Shown here piece by piece: positions 35,247 to 44,544 of a DNA stretch of 64,000 nt. The DNA lies in contig OZ251505.1 in assembly GCA_965242795.1 (NCBI GenBank), forward strand, positions 3,410,001 to 3,474,000, given 5' to 3'. The notes under the pieces are model-generated. The model was not told the DNA's origin. It was given only the letters and a program-made list of their open reading frames with translations, and did no database searches. How positions within the stretch are numbered: the stretch's first letter is position 1; each line of letters begins with the position of its first letter. The DNA comes from Bin18 sp965242795. GTDB lineage: Bacteria > Desulfobacterota > Binatia > Bin18. The translations under genes and the position numbers were made by a program.

Positions 35247-36286
35247 CGACAATCATACGGTACGTAAGAATCGGTCTGGTCTGCCTGTTGGCGGTCAATC
35301 TCTGGAGCGCGGCGGCGGTCGCTGAGGCGGATGTTGCAGGCTATCCCTTGCCGCAGGCGTGGCAAGACGCGCTGGAACGGGACGCCCGGTTGCGCGCTGC
35401 GGCCAGTCGGATTGCACAAGCGCGGGGCCGGGTAGGGGAGGTCGCCAGCGAGCGGTGGCCGAGCCTGAGCGCGACGGGGCAACTGGGCCACGTGTACAAC
35501 CGCAACGAGGCGCGCCGGGCGGTGGTGTACGAAGGCCGCTCGCTGCGCGGCACGCTGTATCTGAGTCAACCGCTGTACACCTTCGGACGGCTCACGGGAC
35601 GGACGGCCCGGGCGGACGCCGACTTGGCCGAGGCGGAAGCGGCGGCAGTGGAGGTGCGGCACACGGTGTTGGCGGAGGTCACGCAGCGGTTTGCGGAGAC
35701 GGTGTGGCAGGGCCGGATGTTCGCGCTCCAAGAAACCTTCGAGGAATTGACCGCTACTTTGGAAGCCAGCACGCGCGAACGGCTGGCCCTGAACGCCGGC
35801 GATCGGACGGAAGTGCACGAGTTGGCGCGGCGCCGGCACCGGGCCACGGCGGCCCGATTGGAGGCCGGGGCGCGTTATCGGACGGCGCGGACCCGGTTGG
35901 CACGCTTGACCGGCACCGATCATGCCGATGTAGCGGGCGAATCGCTGGAATTCCTGCTGGCCGCCCTGCCGCCGAGTCTGGCCGCCACGTTGGCAAAGGC
36001 CGTGCGGCAATCGCCGGTCCTCGCGCAGGCGCGGGCGCAGTGGGAGATGATCGCCAGCTTGGCGCTGGCGGTACAGGACTTCGGGCAGGCGGTCGAGGAA
36101 GCGCGGACAGCGGCAACCTTGATCCGAGACAAACTGGCTGCGGGCCGGGCGACGGTCGTGGACGAGGTGGACGCCTGCCAAGCCGTGTTACGCGCCGAAC
36201 ACGACGTGCTGGACGGACGCCTCCGGTTGGCCGGCGCCCGCATCGACTTGCTTCGCCTCCTCGCCGCCCTCGAGCCGGACGGCTGA
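35243..36286 (+). CDS. TolC-family outer-membrane efflux protein, short form
   Basis: A 347-residue protein with a Sec signal (IIRYVRIGLVCLLAVNLWSA) and the OEP pattern: SLSATGQLGHVYN, SLRGTLYLSQPLYTFGRLTGR, and long amphipathic helices with AEAEAAAVEVRHTVLAEVTQ. It would form the outer-membrane exit duct of the RTX exporter. TolC family proteins are usually 420-490 residues. This one is clearly shorter, seeming to lack much of the second repeat's outer-membrane strands: after ARAQWEMIASLALAVQDF only a helical end remains. It overlaps the adaptor gene by 4 bp. Confidence 0.82.
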   Translation: MTTIIRYVRIGLVCLLAVNLWSAAAVAEADVAGYPLPQAWQDALERDARLRAAASRIAQARGRVGEVASERWPSLSATGQLGHVYNRNEARRAVVYEGRSLRGTLYLSQPLYTFGRLTGRTARADADLAEAEAAAVEVRHTVLAEVTQRFAETVWQGRMFALQETFEELTATLEASTRERLALNAGDRTEVHELARRRHRATAARLEAGARYRTARTRLARLTGTDHADVAGESLEFLLAALPPSLAATLAKAVRQSPVLAQARAQWEMIASLALAVQDFGQAVEEARTAATLIRDKLAAGRATVVDEVDACQAVLRAEHDVLDGRLRLAGARIDLLRLLAALEPDG

Positions 36287-36519
36287 TCCCGCCAGGGGGG
36301 AGGGATAGGGGAAACGGCAGTGACCGAGATTGGGAACTGAAACACTAGACGGATGTGGAACGATGTGTCCGGTGTTCCCCGGTGGAAATTTTCGACACGA
36401 TGGCATAGGGTCTGGCGAACGAGGCGACAGGGAAATATGGTATGTGCCTCATCGGTCCCGGCAACACGACGATGCCGAGTCAGATTGGCAGGAAACCGTA
36501 ACCCCGAGAAGGAGAACGG

Positions 36520-36858
36520 ATGGATATCAAGACCGAACGGGAAGGTGGCGTACTGATTGCGCAGCCGGAAGGCCGCATCGACAGTATGAACGCGCGCGCG
36601 TTCCAGGACGCGCTCAACGCCGCAATCGGCGCGGACGACAAGGCCGTGGTCATGGATCTGCAGGCGCTGTCCTACATCAGCAGCGCCGGGCTTCGGGCGG
36701 TGTTGCTGATCGCCAAGACGTTAGGGCAACGCCAAGCGAAGCTCTCGGTCTGCTCGCTGTCGGCCTCGATTCGAGAGGTCTTCGAGATCAGCGGCTTCGA
36801 CAAGATCATCACCGTGCACGGCTCGCGGGAAGACGCGCTGGCCGACATGCGCGGCTGA
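36520..36858 (+). CDS. STAS-domain anti-sigma factor antagonist
   Basis: A 112-residue single STAS domain. The conserved phosphorylation loop is ALSYISSAGLRAVLL, with the candidate phosphoserine at Ser54 or Ser55. Such proteins bind an RsbW-like kinase when dephosphorylated and thereby release its target. AAGGAG precedes the ATG. It converges with the histidine kinase gene (16-bp gap) whose operon also encodes the matching RsbW-like kinase and PP2C phosphatase, so it is the likely antagonist of that switch. The 230 bp upstream contain no other gene. Confidence 0.9.
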   Translation: MDIKTEREGGVLIAQPEGRIDSMNARAFQDALNAAIGADDKAVVMDLQALSYISSAGLRAVLLIAKTLGQRQAKLSVCSLSASIREVFEISGFDKIITVHGSREDALADMRG

Positions 36859-36874
36859 ACGGAGCGGACCCGCC

Positions 36875-39076
36875 CTACGCCCGTTCCGCGGCTTCGTCGC
36901 CGGGCGCGCCGTCCGGGACCGAATCGCCGAGGTCCTCCTGCGCCGGCGTCGCCGCGGGCCGGACGGGCAACTCGATAATCATCTCCGTGAACTGTCCGGG
37001 ATCGGTCTCGACCCGGATGGCCCCGCCATGCTCGCGGACGATGTCGTTGGACAGCGCCAAGCCGAGCCCCGTTCCCTGGTCGGTCGGCTTGGTCGTGAAG
37101 AACGGGTTGAATATCTTGTCCACCACGTCGGGCGGAATCCCGCCGCCGTTGTCCCGGATGCGGATCTCGACGGTGTCCGGCGTCCGCCGTGTCGCCAGCG
37201 ATAACGTGGGTTCGTACCCCGCGCCGTCGTCCTGGGCGGTCCGTTTCTGGTCCGTGGCGTAGCACGCGTTGCTGACCATGTTCAGGAACACGCGGCCCAT
37301 GTCCTGGGGTACGACGCTCAGTTCCCCCATCTGATCGTCGAAATCTTCCTTGATGTTCAACTGGAAGTTCGAGTCGGTGGCGCGCGCGCTGTGATAGGCG
37401 AGCCGGGCGTGCTCGTCGAGCAGCGCGTTGATGTCCGTGGCCTGCCGTTCGCCCGACCCGCGGCCCATGCTGAGCATGTCGTGGACGATCCGGTTCGCGC
37501 GTTCGCCGTGCTGGTGGATGCTGGTCAGGTTTTCGTCCAACTCCTTGCCGATGTCCACGATCAATTGGCGTTGCTCTTCCTTCAACTCCTCGCCGGCCGG
37601 CGGGATCTCTCCTTGCAGTTCTTCGAGAATTTCCTTGCAGCCCTCGGAAAAATTCTTGACGAAATTCAGCGGGTTCTTGATTTCGTGGGCGACGCCGGCC
37701 GTCAGTTGGCCGAGCGCGGCCAGTTTTTCGCGCATGACGATCTGGTCCTGGGCCTTGCGCAGGTCGCCCAGCACTTTTTCGAGTTCGTCGTTCTTGCCGC
37801 GCAGCTCTTCGGCCAGCTTTTCGACCAGATTCAGACGTTGGGCCTCCAGCGAACGGCGGCGGAAGACCTCCAGGGCCGCGGCCATTTCGGCCACTTCGTC
37901 GTGCCCGTCCATCTCGACTTCCGCTTCGAGGTCGCCGGCGGCCATCCCGCGCATGCGTTCCGACAATTGGGCGAGGCGGCGCAGCAACGCCCCGACGAAC
38001 ACCCAGGCGATGACGACGGCCCCGCCGATGGAGACGACGTTCAGTCCGAGCAGCAGGTTCTGGCCGGTCGCAATCGCGCCGTCCGCGGCCTGCGTGGCAT
38101 CCAGCGCACTGGTCCGGGCGGTGCGCACCATGCCTTCGACCTCGGTGACCAGTCCCGCGGCAAGGTCACGGTTGCGGTCCAGCAATTTCTGCTGCCGTTC
38201 GGCCAGCGCGAGTTCGCGCGCGCGCAGGTCGAAGCCGGCTTTGGTGCCGATGCCGAGGTCGAAGAGCTGGGCCAGGCCGGACTCCAGCTCGGGCACCACT
38301 GCGGCCCCGCCCAACCCCGCCAAGTTCCGTTCGGCGCCCGCGGCGCTGGCCTCGAACCGCTCGCGCAAGGGTTCCAGCAGGCGGGCGTCCGACAGGGCGA
38401 ACGCGCTGGCCATCAGCCGCATGCCGAGCGTCGCGGTGGCCTGCAACTCGACCAGGTGGCGGTAGTGGTGGAACTCCTCCTCCGAGAAGTGGGTTGCGCG
38501 GGGGACGGCCGGCTCGCCGAGGGTGCGATACCCGGTAATGGCGTAGAAGAACTGGTCGTCGATCGCCCGCATGAGCGTGCGTTCCAGGCGGCTCTGCAAC
38601 TCCTCCAGTTCGGCGCGCAGGGCGTCGCTCTGCTCGGTCAACGCGAAGCGTTCCGCGACCGACGCCTCGATCGCCTTGATGTTCGCGATCAGCGTGCCGC
38701 CGCGGCTGCGGATGCGCCGCAGCCGGCCGTCGCTCTCCCCGCGGTGGGTGAGGGTCTCCAACCGTTCCCGAAAGGCCGCGCGTTCTTCGGCGATTTCGTC
38801 GCGCACGCGGACGAAGTCCTCCTGCGTCGCCGAAGCGGTCAGCCGCGGGGCCGCGGCCACCAGCGCGCTGCTTTGGCGGGCGACGCGAAAGGCCGCGGCC
38901 ATCTCCGGCACGCTGCGTTCGTTCACGACGCTCTGGGCGTCGCCGACCCGGTCGAACGAGTACCACGCGACCAGGCTGGCGGCCATGGTCAGGCAGACTG
39001 CCCCGCCGATGCCAAGATAGAGCCGCCCCGAGATGCGGGAACCGGCTCGGAGTATGCGCTGGAGCCGCTCGTTCAC
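36875..39076 (-). CDS. membrane histidine kinase with large periplasmic helical sensor and HAMP domain
   Basis: A 733-residue sensor kinase. TM1 is at about 18-40; a roughly 300-residue periplasmic helical sensor follows (VVNERSVPEMAAAFRVARQS...); TM2 is at about 341-363, then HAMP, a coiled coil to about 450, and HisKA with phospho-acceptor His464 in GVAHEIKNPLNFVKNF. The ATP-binding domain shows NMVSNACYATDQ, RDNGGGIPPD and TDQGTGLGLALS. There is no receiver or HPt domain. The sensor recalls TorS-type domains, which are read by a periplasmic binding protein; fittingly, the preceding gene encodes one and overlaps by 4 bp. The likely partner is the REC-PP2C protein at the head of the operon. 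Confidence 0.88.
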   Translation of the reverse strand: MNERLQRILRAGSRISGRLYLGIGGAVCLTMAASLVAWYSFDRVGDAQSVVNERSVPEMAAAFRVARQSSALVAAAPRLTASATQEDFVRVRDEIAEERAAFRERLETLTHRGESDGRLRRIRSRGGTLIANIKAIEASVAERFALTEQSDALRAELEELQSRLERTLMRAIDDQFFYAITGYRTLGEPAVPRATHFSEEEFHHYRHLVELQATATLGMRLMASAFALSDARLLEPLRERFEASAAGAERNLAGLGGAAVVPELESGLAQLFDLGIGTKAGFDLRARELALAERQQKLLDRNRDLAAGLVTEVEGMVRTARTSALDATQAADGAIATGQNLLLGLNVVSIGGAVVIAWVFVGALLRRLAQLSERMRGMAAGDLEAEVEMDGHDEVAEMAAALEVFRRRSLEAQRLNLVEKLAEELRGKNDELEKVLGDLRKAQDQIVMREKLAALGQLTAGVAHEIKNPLNFVKNFSEGCKEILEELQGEIPPAGEELKEEQRQLIVDIGKELDENLTSIHQHGERANRIVHDMLSMGRGSGERQATDINALLDEHARLAYHSARATDSNFQLNIKEDFDDQMGELSVVPQDMGRVFLNMVSNACYATDQKRTAQDDGAGYEPTLSLATRRTPDTVEIRIRDNGGGIPPDVVDKIFNPFFTTKPTDQGTGLGLALSNDIVREHGGAIRVETDPGQFTEMIIELPVRPAATPAQEDLGDSVPDGAPGDEAAERA

Positions 39077-40257
39077 GGGTGCGCCGCTTCTCCGAGGTGG
39101 CTGATCGGCCGATACCGGCCGTCACGCCCGATGGCGGTCACGAAGACCAGATCCGAACCCTGGTTGTCGTCGTCGTAGCGGAGTTCGAACCCGTCGATGT
39201 CGATGGGTTCGGCGCGCCGCAGGCTGTCGAGGAATCCGGTCCGATCCACGTTCGGGCCGGCGCGCTCCAATGCGGCTATGGCCAGCCGCCCGGCCAGGTA
39301 GCCTTCGAGCGAGACGAAGCCGGGCTCGGCGTCCGGGGCGTGGGCGGACAGCGCATGCCGGTAGCGGTCGACGATGCGTGGCTCGGTCCCGAGCGGGAAG
39401 GGGACCACCTGGGTGACGAACACCCCCGCCCCTTCGGAGCCCAACTTCTGGGCCAGCGCGTTGCTCCCGACGAAGGAGATCGTGATGAACACCGGGTCGA
39501 ACCCGATGTGCCGCGACCAGGCGATCATGGCCGCCACCGGCTGATACGACCCGACCACGATCACCGCCTCGGGCGTGCGTCGGCGCAGTTCCAGCAGCGC
39601 CGTTTTGACCGCGGTGGTATTCCGCGGATAGACGGCGAGCGCCGCGGCGTCCATGTTCCGCCGGTCCAGCGCGCGGCGCACCCCGCGATACCCGGCCCGC
39701 CCGAAGGAATCGTCCTGGTACAGCACCGCGATACGCTGGATGTCGAGGTCGCCGGTCAGCCGCGCGACCATTTCCTCGGTTTCCTGATAGTAGGACGCCC
39801 GCAGATTGATGATGTTGGTCCATTGGGGGTCGCGCAGGAACGCGGCGCCGGTGAACGGCGCGATGTACGGCACGTCGGCGTCCGCGGCGATCGGCGTGGC
39901 CGAGCGCGACGTCGGCGTCCCCACCGCGCCGATCAGCGCGAAGACCTGCTCCTCTTCGATCAGGCGGCGGGTGTTGGCGATCGCGGCCTCGGGCTCGTAC
40001 GCGTCGTCGAGAGAGATCAGTTCGAGCCGGCGCCCGTGCACGCCGCCCCCGTCGTTGGCTTCCCGAAAGGCCGCCCGGATGCCCCGCCGCATGTTCTTGC
40101 CGAGTTCCTGGGCCGGGCCGCTGAAGGCCGCGGACTGTCCGAACACCACGCGGTCCTCGGACACGCCGACCTCCGCGGCGGACGCGACCGTCCACGCACA
40201 CAACAGCAACCCCGCGGCGAGCAGCCCGGCGGGGAAGCGGACCGGGGGGCGGTTCAT
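39073..40257 (-). CDS. type-I periplasmic solute-binding protein (Leu/Ile/Val-binding family)
   Basis: A 394-residue exported binding protein with signal peptide (FPAGLLAAGLLLCAWTVASA, then A). The body matches Peripla_BP_6: VVFGQSAAFSGPAQELGKNM, FALIGAVGTPTSRSATPIAA, RIAVLYQDDSFGRAGYRG and PEAVIVVGSYQPVAAMI. Proteins like this normally feed a branched-chain amino-acid ABC transporter, but no permease or ATPase is present. Instead it overlaps the RsbW-like gene upstream and the histidine kinase downstream by 4 bp each. A sensory role, presenting a ligand to the kinase, is therefore inferred. Confidence 0.87.
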   Translation of the reverse strand: MNRPPVRFPAGLLAAGLLLCAWTVASAAEVGVSEDRVVFGQSAAFSGPAQELGKNMRRGIRAAFREANDGGGVHGRRLELISLDDAYEPEAAIANTRRLIEEEQVFALIGAVGTPTSRSATPIAADADVPYIAPFTGAAFLRDPQWTNIINLRASYYQETEEMVARLTGDLDIQRIAVLYQDDSFGRAGYRGVRRALDRRNMDAAALAVYPRNTTAVKTALLELRRRTPEAVIVVGSYQPVAAMIAWSRHIGFDPVFITISFVGSNALAQKLGSEGAGVFVTQVVPFPLGTEPRIVDRYRHALSAHAPDAEPGFVSLEGYLAGRLAIAALERAGPNVDRTGFLDSLRRAEPIDIDGFELRYDDDNQGSDLVFVTAIGRDGRYRPISHLGEAAHP

Positions 40258-40685
40258 GCGGACCTGCGCTTGATCATGGTGAGATGGTTGCGGTCCTGCT
40301 CGCGCCGGTAGCGGACCTCGTCCATCAGCGTGCGCACGAAGTGGATGCCGAGCCCGCCGATTCTGCGGTCTTCGAGCGACGCTTCCAGGTCGGGCTGCGG
40401 GGCGTCGTGCAGCGGGTCGAAGGCCGGGCCGTTGTCCATCATCTCGATGGTGATCAGATCCGGATCCGAGGCCAACGTGATGTGCATCTCCCGCGTCCCG
40501 TCGTCGGCGTGGGCATAGTTGACGACGTTGGTGGCCAGCTCGTCCAGGCAGAGGTTGACCTGGAAGGCCAGATCGGCCGGCCAGTCTTCGGCCGCGGCCA
40601 ATTCTTCGATGGCCGCGGCCAGCCGCGTCAGCTCGTCGGACTGATCGCTCAGGTCGAGCGAGACCGTGGCGCTCACGCTCCCCAC
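40254..40685 (-). CDS. RsbW-like anti-sigma serine/threonine kinase
   Basis: A 143-residue HATPase_c_2 protein. The N box is LCLDELATNVVNYAHAD, the G1 box MMDNGPAFDP, and the G2 region RRIGGLGIHFVRTLMDEV. These kinases phosphorylate a STAS antagonist and sequester a sigma factor or other target. It follows the REC-PP2C gene by 3 bp and overlaps the solute-binding protein gene by 4 bp. No sigma factor gene is in the window, so its client is unknown. Confidence 0.9.
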   Translation of the reverse strand: MGSVSATVSLDLSDQSDELTRLAAAIEELAAAEDWPADLAFQVNLCLDELATNVVNYAHADDGTREMHITLASDPDLITIEMMDNGPAFDPLHDAPQPDLEASLEDRRIGGLGIHFVRTLMDEVRYRREQDRNHLTMIKRRSA

Positions 40686-40688
40686 TCC

Positions 40689-41879
40689 TTACGCGCTGCC
40701 GTTTCCACCGCCCCGGCCCTTGCAATACAGCGTCAAGCCGGTGATGTCGTCGAACTGGGGCGTGTCGCCCGTGAAGTCGCTGACCGCCTGAAACACGGCG
40801 CGGTTGGCGTCCTGCGCGTTGGTGTACGGCGTCGCGCCGAAGACGCCCTGCAAGCGGTCCATACCGAACTCTTCGGCTTCCCCGTTTACGGCCTCGGTCA
40901 CGCCGTCGGTGTACATCACGACCGCCTCGCCGGGTTCCAGGGTGACGGTCTGCTCGGCGTAGTCGTTGTCCGGCAGCAGTCCGAGCGCGATGCCGCCGGT
41001 CTGCGCCAGGATGTCCGAGCTTCCGTTGCCGTGGACCAGCAGCGGCGGGTTGTGGCCGCCGTTGGCATAGACCAGCGTGCCGCTGCCGGGGTCGAAGATC
41101 GCGTAGAACACGGTCACGAACATCGCGGTGTCGTTGTCCTCGTGCAGCAGGCGGTTGACCTCTTTCAGCACCCCGCCCGGGCCGGCGCCGCCGATGGCCG
41201 CGCCCTTGAGCAGCGTGCGGGTCAGCATCATGAACAGCGCGGCCGGCACGCCCTTGTCCGAGACGTCGGCCACGGCCAAGCCGACCCGGCCCCGGTCGAG
41301 CCGCATGACGTCGAAGAAGTCGCCGCCCACGCCGCGCGCCGGGATCATGTGGCCGTCGATCTGATAGTCGGGGTCGTCGGGAAACTGGGTGGGCAGGATG
41401 GACTGCTGGATGGTGTTGGCGACGCCGAGTTCGTTCTGCAGTGCCACCAGCTTGTCGCGCGAGGCCAGCGCGTCGCGCAGCATGGCCATGTGACTCAAGG
41501 TTCGCGCGATCGTGACGCGGAAGTCTTCGAAGTCGATCGGTTTGATGATGAAGTCGAACGCGCCCCGGTTCATCGCGACGCGGATGTTCTTCATGTCCCC
41601 GTACGCCGAGATGATGACCGCGCGCAGGTCGGGGTCCACCTTGGGGATCTGCTCCAGCAGCGTCAGGCCGTCCATCTGGGGCATGTTGATGTCCGACAGT
41701 ACCATGTCGACGTCCCCGTCCCGTTCGAGAACGTCCAGTGCCTCCACCCCGTTGTGCGCGAAGAGGAACTCGTACATGCCGGAACGGACTTCGCGACGCA
41801 TCCGCAGCAACACGAGCCGTTCGAGGTCGGGCTCGTCGTCGACGACCAGGATTTTGTACTTCTTCTTCTTCTCTTCCAT
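40689..41879 (-). CDS. response regulator with PP2C (RsbU/SpoIIE) phosphatase output
   Basis: A 396-residue protein. The receiver domain occupies residues 8-130, with acidic pocket VVDDEPDLE, phospho-acceptor Asp63 in LSDINMPQMDG, and switch Lys in FIIKPIDF. A short coiled coil leads to the PP2C-type phosphatase with metal ligands in GVGGDFFDV, ADVSDKGVPAALFM, VMYTDGVTEA and DDITGLTL. Phosphorylation should control dephosphorylation of a STAS protein, presumably the one at 36520. It is the first gene of the operon and GAGG precedes its ATG. Confidence 0.92.
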   Translation of the reverse strand: MEEKKKKYKILVVDDEPDLERLVLLRMRREVRSGMYEFLFAHNGVEALDVLERDGDVDMVLSDINMPQMDGLTLLEQIPKVDPDLRAVIISAYGDMKNIRVAMNRGAFDFIIKPIDFEDFRVTIARTLSHMAMLRDALASRDKLVALQNELGVANTIQQSILPTQFPDDPDYQIDGHMIPARGVGGDFFDVMRLDRGRVGLAVADVSDKGVPAALFMMLTRTLLKGAAIGGAGPGGVLKEVNRLLHEDNDTAMFVTVFYAIFDPGSGTLVYANGGHNPPLLVHGNGSSDILAQTGGIALGLLPDNDYAEQTVTLEPGEAVVMYTDGVTEAVNGEAEEFGMDRLQGVFGATPYTNAQDANRAVFQAVSDFTGDTPQFDDITGLTLYCKGRGGGNGSA

Positions 41880-42109
41880 GCCCTCGTTCCACCGTTCGCT
41901 TCGGAATAGCCACCCTAGACTGCCGCATAGCGCCTCGGGGAGTCAACCGCATGCCGGTCCCCGGGGGCCGGTACGGTAGCACGTCGCGGGCCGGGTCGGG
42001 AGGGTGTCGTCCGCTTGCCGAACGTTGAACCCTGCATGGCCCGATGCTAGGTTCCGCCCTGCTTCCACGGCCGCGGGGTGAAACCGGTATCGATTGGGGG
42101 AGATGACGC

Positions 42110-43543
42110 ATGGACTTCGCCGCGTACGAGCACGACGCTTCCATCTACGACGAGATGTTCCTGCCCGACGGCACCGCGCGTCCGCACTGCCGGCCCCTCC
42201 ACGACGCGTTGCAGGCGCTGACGGGCGAGGAGATCGGCAGCATTCAGGAACGGGTGACGCGCTCCTTCTCGAACGAAGGGATCACCTTCACGGTGTACAA
42301 GGACGACGAGGCGTCGGAACGCATCATTCCCATCGACTGCCTGCCGCGGCTCCTCTCCGCCGCGGAGTGGAGTCATCTCCAAACCGGCCTGACCCAACGG
42401 CTGGCCGCGCTCAACCGCTTCCTCGACGACATCTATCACGACGGCCGGATCATCGCCGACGGCGTGATCCCCGCGGACATGGTGTACGAGTGCCCGCAGT
42501 ACCGCACCGAAATGCGCGGGGCCAGCGTGCCGCACGGCACGTGGGTCTCCATTTGCGGCACCGACATCGTGCGCACCAACGACGGCTTCCGCGTGCTCGA
42601 AGACAACCTGCGCGTCCCGTCGGGCGTGTCGTACATGATCGCCAACCGCAAGGTCGTCAAGGCGAGCCTGCGCCGCCTGTACCGCAGTTGCCGGGTGCAG
42701 GAGGTCGAGCACTACGGGCAACTGCTGCTCCGCACGCTGCGCGAACTCGACCCCGGCGGCCGGCCGGATCCCTCCATCGCGCTGCTGACGCCCGGGGTGT
42801 TCAATTCGGCCTTCTACGAGCACATGTTCCTGGCCCACGAACTCGGCGCCGAACTGGTCGAAGGCCGCGACCTGTGCGTCAAGGACGGCTGCGTCTATAT
42901 GCGCACCACGACCGGCCTGCGGCGGATCGACGTGATCTACCGCCGCATCGACGACGACTTCCTCGACCCGCAGGTCTTCCGCTCGGACTCCATGCTCGGC
43001 GTGCCCGGGCTGCTGGACGCCTGGAAGCGCGGCAACGTGGCGCTCGCCAACGCCCCGGGCACCGGCGTTGCCGACGACAAGAGCGTGTACGTCTTCGTGC
43101 CCGACATGATCCGCTACTACCTGAGCGAGGAGCCGATTCTGGTCAACGTGGAGACGTACCTCTGCCGCCGCCCGCAGGATCTGGAATACACGCTCGACAA
43201 TCTCGACAAGCTGGTGGTGAAGCGCGTGGGCGAGTCGGGCGGCTACGGCATGCTGGTCGGCCCGCACGCCACGCCCGCGGAGCGCAGCGAATACGCGGAA
43301 CAGGTGCGCGCCGACCCCGCGGACTTCATTTCGCAACCCACGCTGGCGCTCTCCCGTGCGCCGTGTCTGATCGAGGGCGGGTTCGAGCCGCGCCACGTGG
43401 ACCTGCGGCCCTTCGTACTCCACGGCCGCGAAACCCGAATGGTCCCCGGCGCCTTCTGCCGCGTCGCCCTGCGCCGGGGCAGCCTGGTGGTGAATTCGAG
43501 TCAGGGCGGCGGCGGCAAAGACTTGTGGGTGTTGGAGGACTGA
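42110..43543 (+). CDS. circularly permuted ATP-grasp type 2 family protein
   Basis: A 477-residue protein of the DUF404/DUF407 group: MFLPDGTARPHCRPLHDALQ, FTVYKDDEASERIIPIDCLP, ISICGTDIVR-like VSICGTDIVRTNDGF, LEDNLRVPSGVSYM, and KLVVKRVGESGGYGML. These are predicted peptide-bond-forming ligases that act with the alpha-E protein encoded directly downstream (stop TGA and ATG abut at 43543/43544). The usual third partners, a transglutaminase-like protease and a second permuted ligase, are not adjacent here. The pathway product is unknown. The start follows GGGGGAGATGACGC. Confidence 0.9.
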   Translation: MDFAAYEHDASIYDEMFLPDGTARPHCRPLHDALQALTGEEIGSIQERVTRSFSNEGITFTVYKDDEASERIIPIDCLPRLLSAAEWSHLQTGLTQRLAALNRFLDDIYHDGRIIADGVIPADMVYECPQYRTEMRGASVPHGTWVSICGTDIVRTNDGFRVLEDNLRVPSGVSYMIANRKVVKASLRRLYRSCRVQEVEHYGQLLLRTLRELDPGGRPDPSIALLTPGVFNSAFYEHMFLAHELGAELVEGRDLCVKDGCVYMRTTTGLRRIDVIYRRIDDDFLDPQVFRSDSMLGVPGLLDAWKRGNVALANAPGTGVADDKSVYVFVPDMIRYYLSEEPILVNVETYLCRRPQDLEYTLDNLDKLVVKRVGESGGYGMLVGPHATPAERSEYAEQVRADPADFISQPTLALSRAPCLIEGGFEPRHVDLRPFVLHGRETRMVPGAFCRVALRRGSLVVNSSQGGGGKDLWVLED

Positions 43544-44512
43544 ATGCTGTCACGGAGCGCGCAGGGCTTGTACTGGATGGGCCGGTATCTCGAACGGGCG
43601 GAGCATCTGTGCCGCCTGCTCCGCCTGCAGGTGGAGACGCTGGTGGACCGCCCGGTCCGCGAGATCACCTTCGGCTGGAACCGGATTTACGCCAGCCTGA
43701 ACCGCGAGCCGCCCGGCGGGGACCTGGACCTTGCGGGCAGCGACGACTTCACCCTGGCCGACTCCTACACGCTGGCGGACGACCTGACGTTCGAGCCGGC
43801 GAATCCCGATTCGGTGTGGAATTGCATTGCGTTCGGGCGCGAGAACGCGCGCCAGATGCGCCACTGCATCAGCGCCGAGATGTGGACTTGCCTGAACCTG
43901 ACCTATTTGCAGCTCCGGCCGATGGGCATTCAGGACATCTGGAAGACCTCGCCGGAGAATTTCTACGCGGAGACCGCGCGCGCGGTGGACACGTTCGCCG
44001 GCGTGGCGGAAACGACCATGTACCGGGATCAGGGCTGGCACTTCATGCGGGTCGGCCGCTTCGTCGAGCGCGCGCAGCTTTCGGTTGCGCTGCTGGGCGC
44101 ACAACTCGCCGCGGGCACGCCGCAAGACGAGTCGCTCGATGCCGACTGGGGCAGCCTGTTGCGCTTCTATCAGGCGTTCGACGCCTACGGCCGCCGCTAC
44201 AGCGTCGAAGTGCAGCCGAACCGCGTCCTCGACCTGCTGGCCACGGACGTGTCGCTGCCCGGTTCGCTGTGCCGCTCGCTCGACGGCGTAGCCGAAGAGT
44301 TGGCCGCGATCGCGCCGAGCCCGGGTTCGCCCGCCGCGGACGCGGCCCAGCGGCTCGCCGGGAGGGTGTGCGCCCTGGTGCGCTACGAGTGGCCCGACCG
44401 GCAGGACCGGGACGCCGTGCTGCACCAAGTCGGGGATCACTGCCGGCGGCTGCACGACTTGGTGACCGCGGCCTACATCGACTACAGCATCGACGACGCC
44501 CCGATTCACTGA
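43544..44512 (+). CDS. alpha-E domain-containing protein (DUF403)
   Basis: A 322-residue all-helical protein. The start MLSRSAQGLYWMGRYLERAE is the diagnostic DUF403 opening; LRLQVETLVDRP, ENARQMRHCISAEMW and FMRVGRFVERAQ are also typical. It is found almost always beside a circularly permuted ATP-grasp ligase, as here with no intergenic base. It is presumably part of the same small peptide synthesis or modification system in the cytoplasm. No regulation is visible. Confidence 0.9.
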   Translation: MLSRSAQGLYWMGRYLERAEHLCRLLRLQVETLVDRPVREITFGWNRIYASLNREPPGGDLDLAGSDDFTLADSYTLADDLTFEPANPDSVWNCIAFGRENARQMRHCISAEMWTCLNLTYLQLRPMGIQDIWKTSPENFYAETARAVDTFAGVAETTMYRDQGWHFMRVGRFVERAQLSVALLGAQLAAGTPQDESLDADWGSLLRFYQAFDAYGRRYSVEVQPNRVLDLLATDVSLPGSLCRSLDGVAEELAAIAPSPGSPAADAAQRLAGRVCALVRYEWPDRQDRDAVLHQVGDHCRRLHDLVTAAYIDYSIDDAPIH

Positions 44513-44544
44513 CGGAATCGGAGGCGTGCCCCACATCGAAAATT

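Noticed and set aside
39073..40257. Branched-chain amino-acid ABC transporter operon
   Set aside because: No permease or ATPase gene accompanies the binding protein; it overlaps signalling genes on both sides.
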